Shown in pieces: positions 33,949 through 46,329 of a stretch of 64,000 bases of DNA. The notes under the pieces were generated by a model. That model made no database searches. It was not told the origin of the DNA and worked only from the letters and a program-made list of their open reading frames with translations. This stretch comes from Russula earlei (lineage: Eukaryota; Basidiomycota; Agaricomycetes; Russulales; Russulaceae): contig JAGFNK010000124.1 in NCBI GenBank assembly GCA_025769875.1, positions 1 through 64,000 of the forward strand. The letters are read 5' to 3'. A program made the translations under genes and the position numbers. Each line of letters opens with the position of its first letter. Position 1 is the first letter of the stretch.

Positions 33949-36900
33949 CAGGAATCTTCGTTGTGAACGCGTGCGAGTGTTTTGATTGTTGCAATAGCAA
34001 TAGACGTGTAATTTTAAGGACGTTCTTGCCCTCTCTCTCTATCTATAGCCTTCCCTTTGTGCCGTTCTCTCGCAGATAAGATATAACATTAATATTTATA
34101 TTACATTGCACCCCATCAGCCCTTGTGACGCGAATCGAATTGACCGGAACACTCGCTATCCACTTGAGCCTCGTGTTTTCAGCACTGGCTGGCGGTCCTT
34201 TTTGATCCGTTGACTTGCCGTGTTTCCTAACGCGGTCTCTCAAAACGCATTTATCATCGTTGGCCGGGCCGGCAATTCGCCTCGACCGCAGATCCTATGG
34301 GAGGAAATAAAAATGCGAATCCACCAGGATCACAAAGACAGCGGGGGATGCCTTTGGGACCCGGGCTGTCTGTCCCGTCATTCGCCGTGATATAATCATG
34401 TCATTACGAAGGACGGACGGACGGACGGACGGGGGGGGGGGGGGGGGACGCGAACCGGTCTCGGTGGATCAGCAAGCAGCGAAGTTTTACCAACGCGCCG
34501 GCGCCGCGCGCGCACGGTACTCGCGGACGGACGCTCGTTCGCTCCGCTCCAGCCCGATGTATGTCATATGTCATCGCCTTTTTTTTTTTTCTTTTGCGCG
34601 AGCATGGCGTCGCGCCTTCCCAATCCGGGAACGACATGGGCGGTGAGAAATCCATCCATCAGCGCCGACCCAACAGAAGAGGGGGCGAGCGCGAGTTCCG
34701 AGTGGGTGGGAAGAGCTCGTTCGCGGCCTCTCTCTCTCGTGCTCTGGCTCTGCTTCTCTTCGGCCGTCTCGCATCTCGCATCGAGATTTGTGGGGGGAGA
34801 GGGGGGGGGGGGGGGGAGGAATCGCACACCGCAAAGGCAAAATGCCCGATTTCCCCTGCGATCGTCACCCGATTTCGTATTGGGACCGCCGTGTGGGTAT
34901 GTGAGGTGGGGGGGGGTGACATCAGCCTGCCGTTTGCCATGCCACGCCGGGACACGAGGACTGCTAATTAGTGCTTGTGCTAGTCAGTATGGGAACGGAC
35001 GGACTCAAGGGAAATGGAAAGGAAAAGTTCGAGTGTCATTACTTTCATTTCTCTTTTTTTCTTTTTCACACAGAAATACAGCGCCGGTTGTCAAACCTCT
35101 CGACCACTACATCACTGCTGTTGTTGGCTACAATATGCTGACCGGGTCTGACGTACCCTCGACTTATTTTTTTTACGTTTGGCCCTGTTCGTCGGAATGG
35201 AATGTGACATGATGTGGACGCATATCAATTATGGTGTAGCGCGATGTGGTGCTGCGTGCAGTATCTCCGTTGCTTCAAAACGGCGGTGTTCCAACTGGAG
35301 ACAGACAACTCCTCTTCCCGTTCTCCAAATTATGATGGTATCGAGAACGTGGACCTTTCCTTTTTTTTTTCTTCTTTTTCATTTTCATTTTTTTTTTTGG
35401 TCGTCTCGCTCGTCTGATCGTCAAAGGGGGCGGGATCACCGATGCATCTCCGTCCCATTTCCCAGTCGAGTGTCTCTCAGGAGGATCGCATCTATCCCGG
35501 ATTTTGTCGATCGAGGCTTCCTCTTCCTTTTACCTTCTCTCTCTGTCTGTCTGACAGGTCTAATCGCGTTTTACGTACAGATGATGATACGCTCACAGCT
35601 GGGGACCGTGCGTGACCTGGCCTATTACACTTCCTTCGCCCCCCCGGGTTATCCCGCGATGGACGTGCCAAACGCCAAACCACCCCTGGTCTATCGAGCT
35701 GGCGCTGGCACTGCTGGCACAAGCTCCTGGCCGGAACCAGTCTGTTCTGGAGAAGGACGGCACTCCAAGCACATACGCCAGCGGCTGTGGAAGAGGGTGG
35801 AGGAGGGGGAGGAGTGGGGGTGGGTCATCTGCCAGCGCACACCTCCGCCTCGGAAGCGCTCTCCCAAGCCGAACAGATCACCCTTCCTCGGGGATTTCTC
35901 TAGCTTCGATGGCGGGGGGGGAGGAGCTCACGGCGCCTCTGGCTGCTTCGACGGAGCGAGAAGAAGATTGGTCGCTTGCGATCTCTGGCTCCGCACACGC
36001 GCTGTTGGGGCGTATGCATGCGCATGCGGAGGTGGGTGGGGGGTGTAACGGTGGGGGGAGCGCGGAGGACGATCACGGGCGATAGTACGAGCGGTGGTGG
36101 TGTGGCATATCCGTCCCATCAGTCAGCCCCAGCCCAAACTTCCAATCCACATCTGGCACCGCCGAGGTCCTTTTTTTCCCTCTCTTTCTCTCTCTTTTTT
36201 CCCAGGTCGCACTCCACTGCTTTTGCCCAACTCGGGCTTGGGGCGAAGGGGGTTGGGTTAGGTAGACAGGGCCCTTTTCTCAGGGACCAACCACGTCCTT
36301 CACCCGTTGAGTTTGACGGACGCGTCGCGCTAACGGGTGACGCGTCCCGTTGGCGTTGGACGATCGTCTTCTTTCCGTCTGGCCCTGCTGCACTACCGTA
36401 CGGTAACCCGAAGGCTGCGCAGCACTTCCTCTACCGCTGTCACCCCTCGCCGACCTCCCGTTTTGCGCGTCTCGAATCTTGTCTTCAAGTGGATGGCAGT
36501 TCTAGAGCGACTCCCTCCTCGGCCTCCGCGCATTGGGTGTCCGTTCCGTCTTTCGATTTGATATTCTTTCTCACTGGGCCAACCTTCCCCGTTCTCGTTC
36601 ACATCCTCACGTACGACCGCGCCAATTGCGGGTCAGCAGATCGTAAAGACAGGTGTCGGGCGCATACAAGCCAGGGTGAGAATGATGGAAACAAAATCAA
36701 AACGGTTTGATATGAAAGCCAAAAAACCCTCATGTTTTACAGCACCCTTACTACGCAATGATGTGTCGTTTATACTTCACTTCTACCTAGAAATCCTTTG
36801 ATGAGAAAACAGACGGAACTGCGCGCCGGCGAATGCGCAGCATCGAACAAGTCGAATATTTCCGATCAACCGTCAGCTTAATGCACTCACGTACAGTCTT

Positions 36901-36967
36901 GAACAAGCATCTTCTGGGATAAATTAGCCCTAGGGCGGTGCGGTGTACAACCAGACGATCATCCAAG
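33949..36967. other. Long intergenic stretch with G and T runs
   Basis: No gene was supported in 3 kb, although long open frames exist by chance of base composition (for example 35179-36048). Low-complexity tracts include GGAC repeats followed by 17 G (34411-34447), 16 G (34801-34816) and T-rich runs at 34579, 35170 and 35370. The left part is the 3' flank of the zinc-finger gene. The right end (about 36700-36967) is the 3' flank of CWC24. Confidence 0.5.
34411..34447. repeat. GGAC repeat followed by a run of 17 G
   Basis: About five GGAC units lead directly into an uninterrupted G run. The G-rich strand could form quadruplex structures; it is also a likely place for length errors. Confidence 0.85.
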
Positions 36968-38098
36968 TCAGTCCTCCTGATCTGAATCACTACGTTCGGG
37001 ATCACTTTCGTCGAGTCCCTCAATCTGCGCACCCGTTGGTACGTTCTCCTCGCCATCACCGGGTGACTGCTCCTCCGCTTGCATCTTCTTCATTTTCGAT
37101 ATGACCTTATCAGCGCGATTGAAGATCCCACCGGTTGGTGCTCCGCACGCCGCGCACTTCGGCGTCTTTGCAAAGCGCTTGATCGCGCAAGACGAGCAGA
37201 AGTAATGACCGCATCGAGTGACGATCGGGTCTGTGAAGGGGTGGCGTCCGATGAGACAGGCGAATGGAACGTCGTCATCGGAAGCACCAGCGTCCGATGC
37301 GTCTTCGTCGGCTTGCCTCTGAGGGTTGGCGGCCAGCTTATCCAACTGCCATCCTGCGAGGTCTGTCGAAGCGCTGTGGTCAGCTATCGGCTCATACGTG
37401 AACGAAAGGGAATCGTGACGCACAGGTTCCTCGATCGTGCAAGAACTTACACGTGTCTCCAAATCCGCAGAAACCGGTTTCTGAGTGAGAAAGGGGAAGA
37501 GGATGGCTCATAAGAACGCATTGACAGTTGGGACAAGAAAGGCGGTGGACGCACCTCTGTAGTCCTTACACACGTCCGGCTGATAATCCACGATGGTCAC
37601 GGTCCGAATGGTGCTGTTGTTACTCCGCACGGGTCCAGTGCGCATCGACTTTGGGACCTCCTGGCTCTTTTTTATATGTGACTTGTACGATCTTTGTCCG
37701 TGATACAGACCGTCGTCGGGCACGTCGTCGTCTCCCTCGGCATCGTCCTTCCTGGCACGTTTCGCCAGCATCTCTTCAGCTTCGTCACCCTCCAGTATTT
37801 CCAATGCTTTGTTGACGTGACCACCAACGGACGTCCAGTTGATGCCGGGCCCATCTCGTGTACCCTCATCGGACTCGTCTTGATCGAGACCGTCAGAACG
37901 ACGTTGAGAGGACGTCCGCTTGGTTCCGGCACTGAGTAAATTCCCTGCTGCCTTTCGGGATGGTAGGACGACCTGTGACTTGGACGACGAAGCGGATGGC
38001 GTTGTTATCGGCGGGGAGGGTGTACGCTGTCGAGCAGTGGTCGGTCTGGCTCTTTTTTTCTTAAAAAATGGGACTGGGACTGCCTCTGTTGAAGCCAT
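36968..38098 (-). CDS. CWC24: Pre-mRNA splicing factor Cwc24 (RNF113 family)
   Basis: The start ATG is at 38098-38096 (MASTEAVPVPFFKKKRARPT). Three exons: the first ends in DYQPDVCKDYR, the second codes [20 protein letters not shown] (the CCCH finger), and the third begins LAGWQLDKLAANPQRQADED and holds a RING finger: FACLIGRHPFTDPIVTRCGH, then YFCSSCAIKRFAKTPKCAAC. The protein ends in an acidic tail (ESDPERSDSDQED). The CCCH-RING order is diagnostic of Cwc24/RNF113A, which joins the spliceosome before the first step and sits near the 5' splice site. It is head to head with the bZIP gene. Confidence 0.92.
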
Positions 38099-38313
38099 CG
38101 TTGAGTGGAGTAATCCGCTTACGGGCTGGGCTATTATCAGCCAATTGTTGCATGTGTGACCATGTGACCGAGCGGCCGTGAAATTTAATTATTATTATTC
38201 AGCCTCGGCGGCCATCTTATCTCTCTCTCCACTCTCACCCCCCCCCTCGCCTCATCAATCAAAAACATCGCCTCTTTCCCTTCAACTGGCGCACTTCGCC
38301 AGGTTTGAGCAAT
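38099..38313. promoter_or_regulatory. Shared intergenic region of CWC24 and bZIP gene
   Basis: About 215 bp separate the divergent start codons. The plus strand from 38215 to 38300 is pyrimidine-rich, as is common just upstream of fungal transcription starts. Confidence 0.4.
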
Positions 38314-39249
38314 ATGGCCCCCTCCAATCTCCAAGGGCTCAACCTTATACACCCCGCCCAACCCGGTGGACCTTACCTTGCTGACTCACAAGACCCACAA
38401 GATCTTCTCAACCTCAACCTCTCTCATTTTCCGGAGCTTAGCGCTCAACTTGATATATGGACAAATCTAGCCTTCGAGTCAGACGAACCGCTCGTCCAAC
38501 TGAATGACAAAAAACCGGGTGGTGATGAGGCTACTCATTCCCCTCACTCAGCAGAAGCTGACGAGGAGGACGACGCTGACGACGGCCAACCGGCGCAACC
38601 CGATAATCATGACAACGTGGTAATGGCCGATCCTGTTACTGTCCCCGCCCAACCCACCCATCCCCGTGTCGCCTCGCGTCCCATGAAAGAGTTCGACATC
38701 GGCAGTCTCTTGGCCGGTTTCGGCGTCGACCCATTTATGGCACCTCCAATGCAGTCCGCGTCGACCGCTCCTTCTCTCGCCCAAATTCTATCGTTGTATC
38801 CCAATTCCACATATCCTTCCCCACCGGCCCCCACTTCCGCAGAACCCAGCACTCAACCCGCGGCGGCCAAGCGCGCACGTGTGCACAGACCGTCTGACAC
38901 GAATGATCATGCGGCCGATGGGGGCTCCCCGGCCGCTGTGCCTGTTATCAGCACACCACTCGCCGCAGCGGAGGACAAGCGCCGGCGCAACACGGCGGCG
39001 TCGGCCCGATTCCGGCTGAAGAAAAAGGAACGCGAGGCCGCGCTGGAGAAGAAATCAAAGGAGCTCGAGATTCGTGTTAGCGAACTCGAGCGTGAGTGCG
39101 AGGGCCTCAGGAGAGAGAATGGTTGGCTGAAAGGTCTCGTCGTCGGTGTCACCGGTGTCGGCGCAACACAGCAGCAGCCGCAGCAGAGTGTATCGGCTAC
39201 CGCAGGCGTGAAGAGACCAAGGGAAGACGTGGATGGTGTTGGCAAATAA
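38314..39249 (+). CDS. bZIP transcription factor (Cys3/Zip1-like)
   Basis: A single exon of 311 codons starts at the ATG at 38314 (MAPSNLQGLNLIHPAQPGGP). The N-terminal half is acidic and Pro/Ala-rich, with candidate activation segments. A short conserved motif MKEFDIGSLLAGFG lies near residue 128. The basic region RRRNTAASARFRLKKKERE (about residues 222-245) and a leucine zipper (ELEIRVSELERECEGLRREN) follow. The basic region resembles Neurospora CYS-3 and fission yeast Zip1, which regulate sulfur metabolism or cadmium response; the link is by similarity only. The last 40 residues are Gln-rich. Confidence 0.9.
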   Translation: MAPSNLQGLNLIHPAQPGGPYLADSQDPQDLLNLNLSHFPELSAQLDIWTNLAFESDEPLVQLNDKKPGGDEATHSPHSAEADEEDDADDGQPAQPDNHDNVVMADPVTVPAQPTHPRVASRPMKEFDIGSLLAGFGVDPFMAPPMQSASTAPSLAQILSLYPNSTYPSPPAPTSAEPSTQPAAAKRARVHRPSDTNDHAADGGSPAAVPVISTPLAAAEDKRRRNTAASARFRLKKKEREAALEKKSKELEIRVSELERECEGLRRENGWLKGLVVGVTGVGATQQQPQQSVSATAGVKRPREDVDGVGK

Positions 39250-39469
39250 TGTAATGACGGACACTATGTTTTCTGGCTCGCCTCGTCATGACCTATTTTT
39301 GTAACCTGCATGCGGGTCAGGGGAAGGAGCTGTGTAGGTGCAATCCAATATTTTTTTTTTTTTACATTGGTAGCATGGGTGGCAGTGGCGGTGAGGGTGA
39401 CGGCGTTCCGAGTCGCGTCTAAATCGCTTCGACGATGCTCTCTCCTCGCCCGTACCAATAAGCTTGGGA
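39250..39469. other. Intergenic with T run
   Basis: A short spacer; a run of 14 T lies at 39350-39363. It would contain the promoter of the LysM-domain gene. Confidence 0.4.
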
Positions 39470-40936
39470 ATGCCACCCAGAGTCGGCCTGAACACTTCTC
39501 CACAGGCCCCTAGGAAGGTTGTCTCCGACTCTCCGGACCGTCGTCGTCCACAAAACGGCGGTCCCGTCACCAGCAGACACACTCCATTTACCTCCGCCCT
39601 TGACCTTTCCCTCCTGCAACCGACAGTTCTGCGGCGGCGAGGCTCAGATGGCGGTTCGCCCAGATCCCGGCACACGCCCAATCACCACGCCAGATCTACC
39701 TCCATGGACAGCCCCACCGACCCCCATCCTTTACGTCGGCCGACCACCGTCGGCCGCAGGGACGGCGCGCGATGATGTGGGCAGCACCCGACCGCGCTTG
39801 TCCCAACTCCTTTCGGCGAGCACCCCCGTCATCTCCAGGCCCCCTGGACCGTTCGATCCCCCACCGCCCGACAGAGCGGAGTCCCATCGAACCGTCCTCG
39901 CCCACGAGGTAATGAATACATGATGCCATGTCTGCTCTCCCGAACCCCTTCTCAAAGATCCTTTTTTTTTTTTTTTTGGGTTCTTTTTCTGTTTTTTTTT
40001 TTTTTTTTTTGTTTGCAAGGTCGCGCCGAACGACTTCCCTCGCCCGAGTCGCATTGAAATACGGCATCTCGGTCACGGAGCTGCGCCGTGCCAATCAGCT
40101 GTGGGCTTCGGACTCGATCCACCTCCGCCAGGTGCTCTACATCCCGCTGGACAAGGCCCATCACGCCGACCTCGGGACGATGGCTTCGTTGCTGGCGCAG
40201 AACGCCGACGGCGAGGACGCCGATTCGCGCGTCGGCGTCCCATCTCGATCCACGCACCTCGGCAGGTCCCTCGCCCGTCGTTCAAAGGATCCCCAGCGCG
40301 AGCCTTTCCTTCTTCCCTCCGCCGACCTCTCGCCCGAGCACCCCTCCGTCGGAGGCCCGTTTTGCATCCCGTCTTCAACCTCGCTCCCACTCACCCGCCG
40401 CCGTCGGCGCGCCGTCCTCCAGAGGGCCGAACGCTCCGTCGGGCGGTCTCCGCGCAAACGCGCTCTCCTCCTTCTTCTCGATCCTGCCCATAAATGCGTC
40501 CACGCGCGACGAGATCATGTCGCGTCTGTCCATGGACAGCGCGTCGAATTCGACGATCACCGGCACGCCGAGCGACGAAGCCGACCACGAGCTGACCGCC
40601 GTTCCCAAAGTCCCCTCGGGCAAGCGGATCGCCAACGCGTCGGGCTCGATTCCCGCTCCCTTGGCTACCGCGGACTCGCAGAGGAAGAGCACCGCGCGCA
40701 CGTGGCTTTCCGACTCGAGCACCACGCCCTACGGCTATCGGGAGCCATATTTGCGGGACGTGGAGCAGATCGCGCTCGCGTCGAGCCCAATACATACGAC
40801 GCAAATGCAGCCGGCAGCTGCCATGCAGCTTCCCGAGTCTATGATGACCCGCAGTCCACCAAAGGGGCCTCCTCCCTCCGATCCGCACGACGGCGCTTGG
40901 CGTCCTTCTGGCGGCGATCATCGGCGAATACGGTAG
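39470..40936 (+). pseudogene. LysM-domain protein gene with several frame breaks
   Basis: The recognisable LysM module reads SLARVALKYGISVTELRRAN and then SDSIHLRQVLYIPLDKAHHA. It is preceded by HRTVLAHEV and an intron with two very long T runs (39962-39977 and 39992-40010). After the LysM comes PSPVVQRIPSASLSFFPPP and a Ser/Pro-rich C-terminal part (INASTRDEIMSRLSMDSASN, then YREPYLRDVEQIALASSP). Frames change at about 39700-39780, just after the T-rich intron (near 40033) and again near 40225. I found no introns that repair the last two. No signal peptide is evident, so this looks like the intracellular, membrane-associated LysM type found across eukaryotes, not a secreted chitin-binding effector. 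It is either a decaying gene or carries several 1-nt sequence errors. Confidence 0.55.
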
Positions 40937-43713
40937 TCATTGCCAAGCCGCTGTCTCTCCCCCCTCCCTCATGCCCAAAGAATATCAACCCTCGGATGAA
41001 TGCACCAAATCAAATCACATCTGCATGTTGCACGACCGTGGGGGGCAAGGACACCACGCTTTTCGATTCGGAGCCGCGCCGCACCCCCTCTTGGGGCCCG
41101 AATCGCCGCCACCTGGCTGGGGAACCCATGGCTGATGCGCAAGGCATACCTGACGCGCGTACGAGCTGCCGGAGGCAACGGGTGGGGCCGTCCTGATCCA
41201 TTCCCTTCGAATCCCGAGCCCTACTTCTCAGGTGGCGAGAAGGACGGCTGAAACTGGTTACGGGGGGTGATCGGTCGGACATGAGCAGAAGCCAGCGGCT
41301 GCGGGAAATCGGCACAGATTTTCAGACGTTCGGCACGCCTTGCGGCACTTTGACGCATCTTGCGAGGCAGAGTGCACCCTGTCGCGCGCCATTTGGAAAG
41401 GAAGCGTTGGCTAGCAGCAGCGTCACGACATCCAGCAGCGTTGCTTCGTTCCTTGTCGGAGTCAGCCGATTGACCCCGAGAGAGCTCGAGGGCTTCCTCG
41501 TAGAACCTCCTCCTGGTGCAGATCGGATTTGATTTTCGTGCGTGTCGGTTTTTGTTCTTTGCGGTTGCTGGTTGTAAGTCACTTTGTCACTTTTTTTTTG
41601 CCACCCAATAGTACCTTTGCACCCTCGAAAGAGAGTTAACTGCGACCGACCGTCAGCCTCGTTGTACATTACATGTCATTTATCGCTCTCGTCGATCTGT
41701 TCAATTATCAAGAGATCCTTCCCCCCACCACACACACTCCCGACTTGCGTTGGAATTGTGCGGTGTTTGTTTGTATCGATCGTGAGCGTCTACATGGTTT
41801 GGGTTTGAAATGACGATCGCAAATGACCTTTTCTTTGAAACGGACGACGAGGTCATCTCAGGCTCGTTTCTCACTGTGTGTGTTTTCAGAGCATGTCGGG
41901 TACCGCATCTGCATTGTACCTGGAGCGTTCTATCTAATGGGGGATGCTGCCTTTAGTGCGGGCAAAGAGATGCACATGCACGACCCCGAATAGGTGAATA
42001 CAGCCAAGACCGACCTCCCGGGCAATCCGACTTGCCGTATCCAAACGGGCTCTCGGCCCTTCGAGGCGCTCTCCTCTCCCAGGTGACCCGAGACCTGAAT
42101 GATGACAGTGAGTGAACAGACAGCGATCGGTCCACCCTCTCGTCATCACCACTGCAAGCAACCTGGACCTCCCTTCCCTCTCGATATCGACGCATCCGAT
42201 GAGCGGCGATTCTGGAACGGACCCCCCCCCCCCCCCCTCGAGGGGGGAGATCACGGAGCGAAACGCTGAATATGGTCGTCAGTTCGCTCGTGGCCGCGTT
42301 GGCAGGCCCAGTGGATTGGATGGAAAGAGAGAACCCTTGCGTACGCCCCCTTCCCCTGCCCCTCGGGGACTGGTAAGAGAAGCGATGTCCATCCCTGACC
42401 CCCTGACCCCCCCTGACCCCCCCTGACCCTCCTCCCACCCCTCCCTCTCACTGATAGCTGCTCATGATTTCTCACTGCACCCGCCCATCATGATGGTTCC
42501 TACCGATGAAACCGGCAGTCCCTGATGGCCGACCTACAAGCACGTACGGTGGCAGTATTGCATGGGCATCGATGTCGTCCGATTACACAGAAAGGCGTGA
42601 CGGCCCCCACCCCACGCACGCCACGCACATCGGGCGAACCTCGCCCAGCTTCCCACACCCAGCACGCCCTCGAACTCGGACGGAAACGGAGACGATCAGC
42701 AACAACAGCAACAACAACAACAACCACATTCAAGCCGGCACCGCCCCCTCAGGAGTGTGTCCGTAAACCCACGCACGCCATCTGTCAAAAGAAAAGACAG
42801 GACGACGTTGTTCCACACCAACACGTCGCCCGCTCGATCTCGCATCTTGCCATTGCCATGGTTCAGGCTTACCCGTCCGGTGAGAGAGTCGGCCTCCGAG
42901 AGGTCCCCCCCCCCTTGCTTCCGCACCCCTTTCCTCCCCTTGCACCCACTCCCACGGCCGCCGCGCAAAGAAGTCCATCGCGTGTTCCTCGGGCACGGGT
43001 GTCAGGGGAGACTAATTAGTGGTGGTGCCGTCAGTGCTGTCAGTGGTGGTCGGTGGTGGTGGTGGTGGTGGTGGTGGTGGTCCTGGTCCAGGCGACCGTA
43101 CCGGGGCCAGGATTCCAGCCCCCTGTTTACAGGTGTAACCGTTCAGCCCCGGCCGGGCAATCGTGATGTGGGAGCGTCAAGGGGGAGAGAGAGGCGCTGG
43201 CGTTGCACGGTGATGGCCCATACTTTTTGCGGTCTTCCTTTGTCCTTTTTTTTTTTTTTTCTCTCTGGCTCTTGCTTATGCAGAGATGCGAGAGGAAGAC
43301 GCATATATATGATAGGGCGTGCATCATCCTCCCCTCGGAGTAGTCGGTCGTCACCCCCGCGCGGGAATCTCGCGGCTGTCATAACTAACTGCAACGGGGG
43401 GGAGGGGAAGGGGAAATTTCTGAGAACGACATTATCAAAGTCAAAAAATTCAAATTGAGCAAATTCGGTTCGGAACGTGTGTCGTCGCTCGCCGCCCCGA
43501 GGACTTCCATTCACTCCCCACGTCCCCCCCCCCCCCAAACGTGCATCACATTGCGTCGCGCGTTACGCGCTGGCCCCAGTTAGCAGCGGTGTCATTGTCG
43601 AGTCGATCGCGCCGTACTTCATCGATAAAAAAAAATGCCTTGGCCTTTTTTTTTTTTTTTCTTTGTCGCGTCTCTTCACCTCCTGTCTGGTCTGTTGTCG
43701 TCGCGGCAAGGCG

Positions 43714-43750
43714 ACTCGTGCCTCTCTCTTCCGAAGACAGAGGCACGAGT
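43714..43750. repeat. Near-perfect 37-nt palindrome
   Basis: Arms of 12 bp (actcgtgcctct and agaggcacgagt) are followed, after one mismatched base on each side, by inner arms tcttc and gaaga around a single central base. The hairpin would pair 17 of 18 positions. It lies in non-coding DNA. Confidence 0.85.
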
Positions 43751-44660
43751 TCGGTTCTTCTTTTTGGTGTCGCCAGACGCGGGAGCCAAAGTCGTTCGTG
43801 AAAAAAATGATACATGTTTAAATGATCGCACGCTTGGCGCGACGCCGCCCTGCCCCGCCCTGGTCTAACGAGAGATAATTAACGACAGCACAGCAATCGC
43901 TTCCGAAAAAGAAGCGGCAATGGACTGCAGCCAACCCCCCTTCCCCTCCCCCTCCCAACCACCCACTCCCTCCTCTTGTGTCCACACACGCACCCACTCA
44001 CACGTGCACCGCATGCACAGAACACACGAGCGTGCGTGCGTGCGTGCGTGCGTGCGTTCTTTGTCTGATCCGAAGCGAAGAGAACGTTTTCATCCATCGA
44101 GCGACACGGCAGGTTTTTCCGTCTTCTCTCTCTTCCTTCCTAGAAGGAGGGGTTAGAGAAGCGGGAAAGGGGAGAGGGGTGCCGCCGCCAGTGCGGTGGG
44201 GCGAAAATCCGAATTTAAAAAATGAAAAAGGAAAAAAGAGAGAGAAAGCGTCGACACGACTGCGAAAAAGTAGAGCTCTCATACGGCGCCGTGCGTGCGT
44301 GCGTGCGTGCGTGCCTGGATCCGCCGGGGTCGTGGGTTGTTGTGTGGTGCAACAAGACCCCCTCGTTTCTCTCGGCTTGCTGCTACCGCCGCCGCCGCTG
44401 CTGCTGCTGCTGCTTCTTTTCTGACCTGACCTGACCTGACCTCTTGCCGCGCGCTCGGCGGGTCCCGTGTGTCCATCCATCCACTCATCCTCCCCCTTTT
44501 CACGCCCGTCACGGAAATCCGGATTTCTTTCCCTTCTGGTCGAAAGCGCCGCGCCGTTCGAAAGTCTGGCCCGCCTGCCTGCTAGGGGTGGGCCGGCGAG
44601 GCGGTCACGGTCGTGATACGGTGCGGTACTTTTGCTTCCGGAACAGAACAGAGAGAAACG

Positions 44661-44692
44661 TGGTGGTGGTGGTGGTGGTGGTGGTGGTGGTG
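44661..44692. repeat. GGT trinucleotide repeat
   Basis: About ten uninterrupted GGT units; a similar tract of nine or so units lies at 43051-43080. Confidence 0.85.
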
Positions 44693-45482
44693 GGCTCTGC
44701 CTGCCGAATTCCGAATAACGAGAAAGAGAGTTTGCTTCCGAGTTGATGGTTCCGTCGGTATTTTTTTTTCTTTCTCGAGTCGTTCGGCCCTTTTTTTTAG
44801 AGTAACTACGCTATAAGCGTTTAATGAAAAGCTCCCGACAATGCGCGTTCCGACGCCCCTCCACGCTTCGTCGGGGATCTTTGGTGCGCGCTCATCTGTT
44901 CCCGCGGATGCTTAAGGCTAAGCTAAGCCAAGCTTAAGCTCCGATACGACCCGGTTTGGCTTGGGCGGAATATGTCGGAAGGATAGAAGGCAGCAACAAA
45001 CCACGCAAACAACTGAAGACTCGCCGCGCATCCATACCATCAAGTCACGTTCACGCCGACTTTTTTTTTGTTTTCGATCGGCTCGACACAACAGCGTCGA
45101 CCGAGGAGGGGGATCTCGCTGCCCCCACGTCGCATCGCTTCAAGTTTCGAGCGTTCACCATAATCGCCGCTCCCCGAAGGTCGCTGAGCACCAACTTCGG
45201 GGCCGCTGGCGTCAACAACATTCATATAATATTAACAAATTTCTCCGCCGCCTGTAATTTTCAAGCCGGTCCACAATCCAGCAACCAACTTCCCGCCCCC
45301 GCCCCTGAGCCAAGCGAGCGTCTTATGTAAATCGCATCTGGGAAGGGGAGGGGGGGGGGGGGGTGTGAGGAGCTTGGAGTGGAGCGACTGGGCGGGAAAA
45401 AAAAAAAAAAAGGCTCTCTCGAACCCGCCTCACTCAGTCGGGCAGAATCGGAGTCGGTCAGTTGGGGCAGGTTGGGTCGGTC

Positions 45483-45509
45483 CGGTCGGTCGGTCGGTCG
45501 GTCGGTCGG
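45483..45509. repeat. CGGT tetranucleotide repeat
   Basis: About six to seven CGGT units in non-coding DNA. Confidence 0.8.
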
Positions 45510-46329
45510 GCAGACGTGCGATTTTTGATGGGAAGCTGAGGGGTTTGGGCCACGTCGAACGACTGGACGGGCCCCGAGTCGACGATTTGAGCACAAAAAT
45601 AGGGCGGTCCACAGATCCAAGGCAAGGGGAATCAAACCTTACCAGAACGAACACGTACCCGTCCTGCTGCTTGCGCCCAAACGGATTGTCTAGACCGCAC
45701 TTTGATTTTGCCATGAGTCAGGGAAGCCCAGCCACCATACATTTTCCATGCGGACGGAATTCTCGAACGTACTCCATCTCGCGACCGTTCCCAGAAAGCA
45801 TTAGTCTCAATCCTCCTTTCTTGCCCCGACCAGAATTGATAAGTTCCCGGACTTGCATAGGTGGGGGAGGGGAAAGACCATGTGGAGTCGGAAGGGAATG
45901 TTGCGTGCCAAAAGAAAAACAACGGCCCCCCCCCCCCTTTTTTTTTTCCTCTGCTGAACGAGCTACGATTCGAACATGCCTCCCTACCGAATTCCCAATA
46001 TTGCACTCGGCGTTGCGCGGGTTACTTTGCAGTCCGTCAGACTTCTTTGCACTGGAGATGGAAGTGAGAAATCATGCGGACGACGATTTGCGAGGGCTAC
46101 AATACAAAAAGATGACCGTGCAATTATAACAATGTAGAAGCCTGCGGGGTGTACAAAACAAAAGCGAAAGAAGAACGAGGAAAACATTTGCGACTTTGGG
46201 AGAATAGCGAATGTGGCATGATGCGATCAGAGCTGCACGGCAGCCCAGCCGGAGCGTCTGTAGAGGTCGGGGTAGTCAGAAACAGTGTCTGCCCGACAGG
46301 GACACGATGATACGCGACTTGTCGATCAA

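Larger units (their letters stand above)
40937..46329. other. 5.4-kb gene-poor, microsatellite-rich region
   Basis: No gene was supported. The region is dense in short tandem repeats and homopolymers: a C run near 42221-42237, GGT repeats near 43051-43080 and 44661-44692, T runs near 43247-43260 and 43647, GTGC repeats near 44031-44056 and 44291-44312, GACCT repeats near 44421-44441, a G run near 45350-45363, an A run near 45398-45411 and CGGT repeats near 45483-45509. A 37-nt near-perfect palindrome is at 43714-43750. Long chance open frames occur but differ in frame and lack any recognisable domain. Confidence 0.55.

Noticed and set aside
35179..36048. 289-codon open frame on the plus strand
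   Set aside because: It is composition-driven, contains T and G runs, has overlapping rivals in other frames and shows no domain.
42757..43458. 233-codon open frame on the plus strand
   Set aside because: It contains a translated GGT repeat and a T run; nothing supports it as a gene.
45365..46129. 254-codon open frame on the plus strand
   Set aside because: It runs through homopolymers and CGGT repeats, with no recognisable motif.
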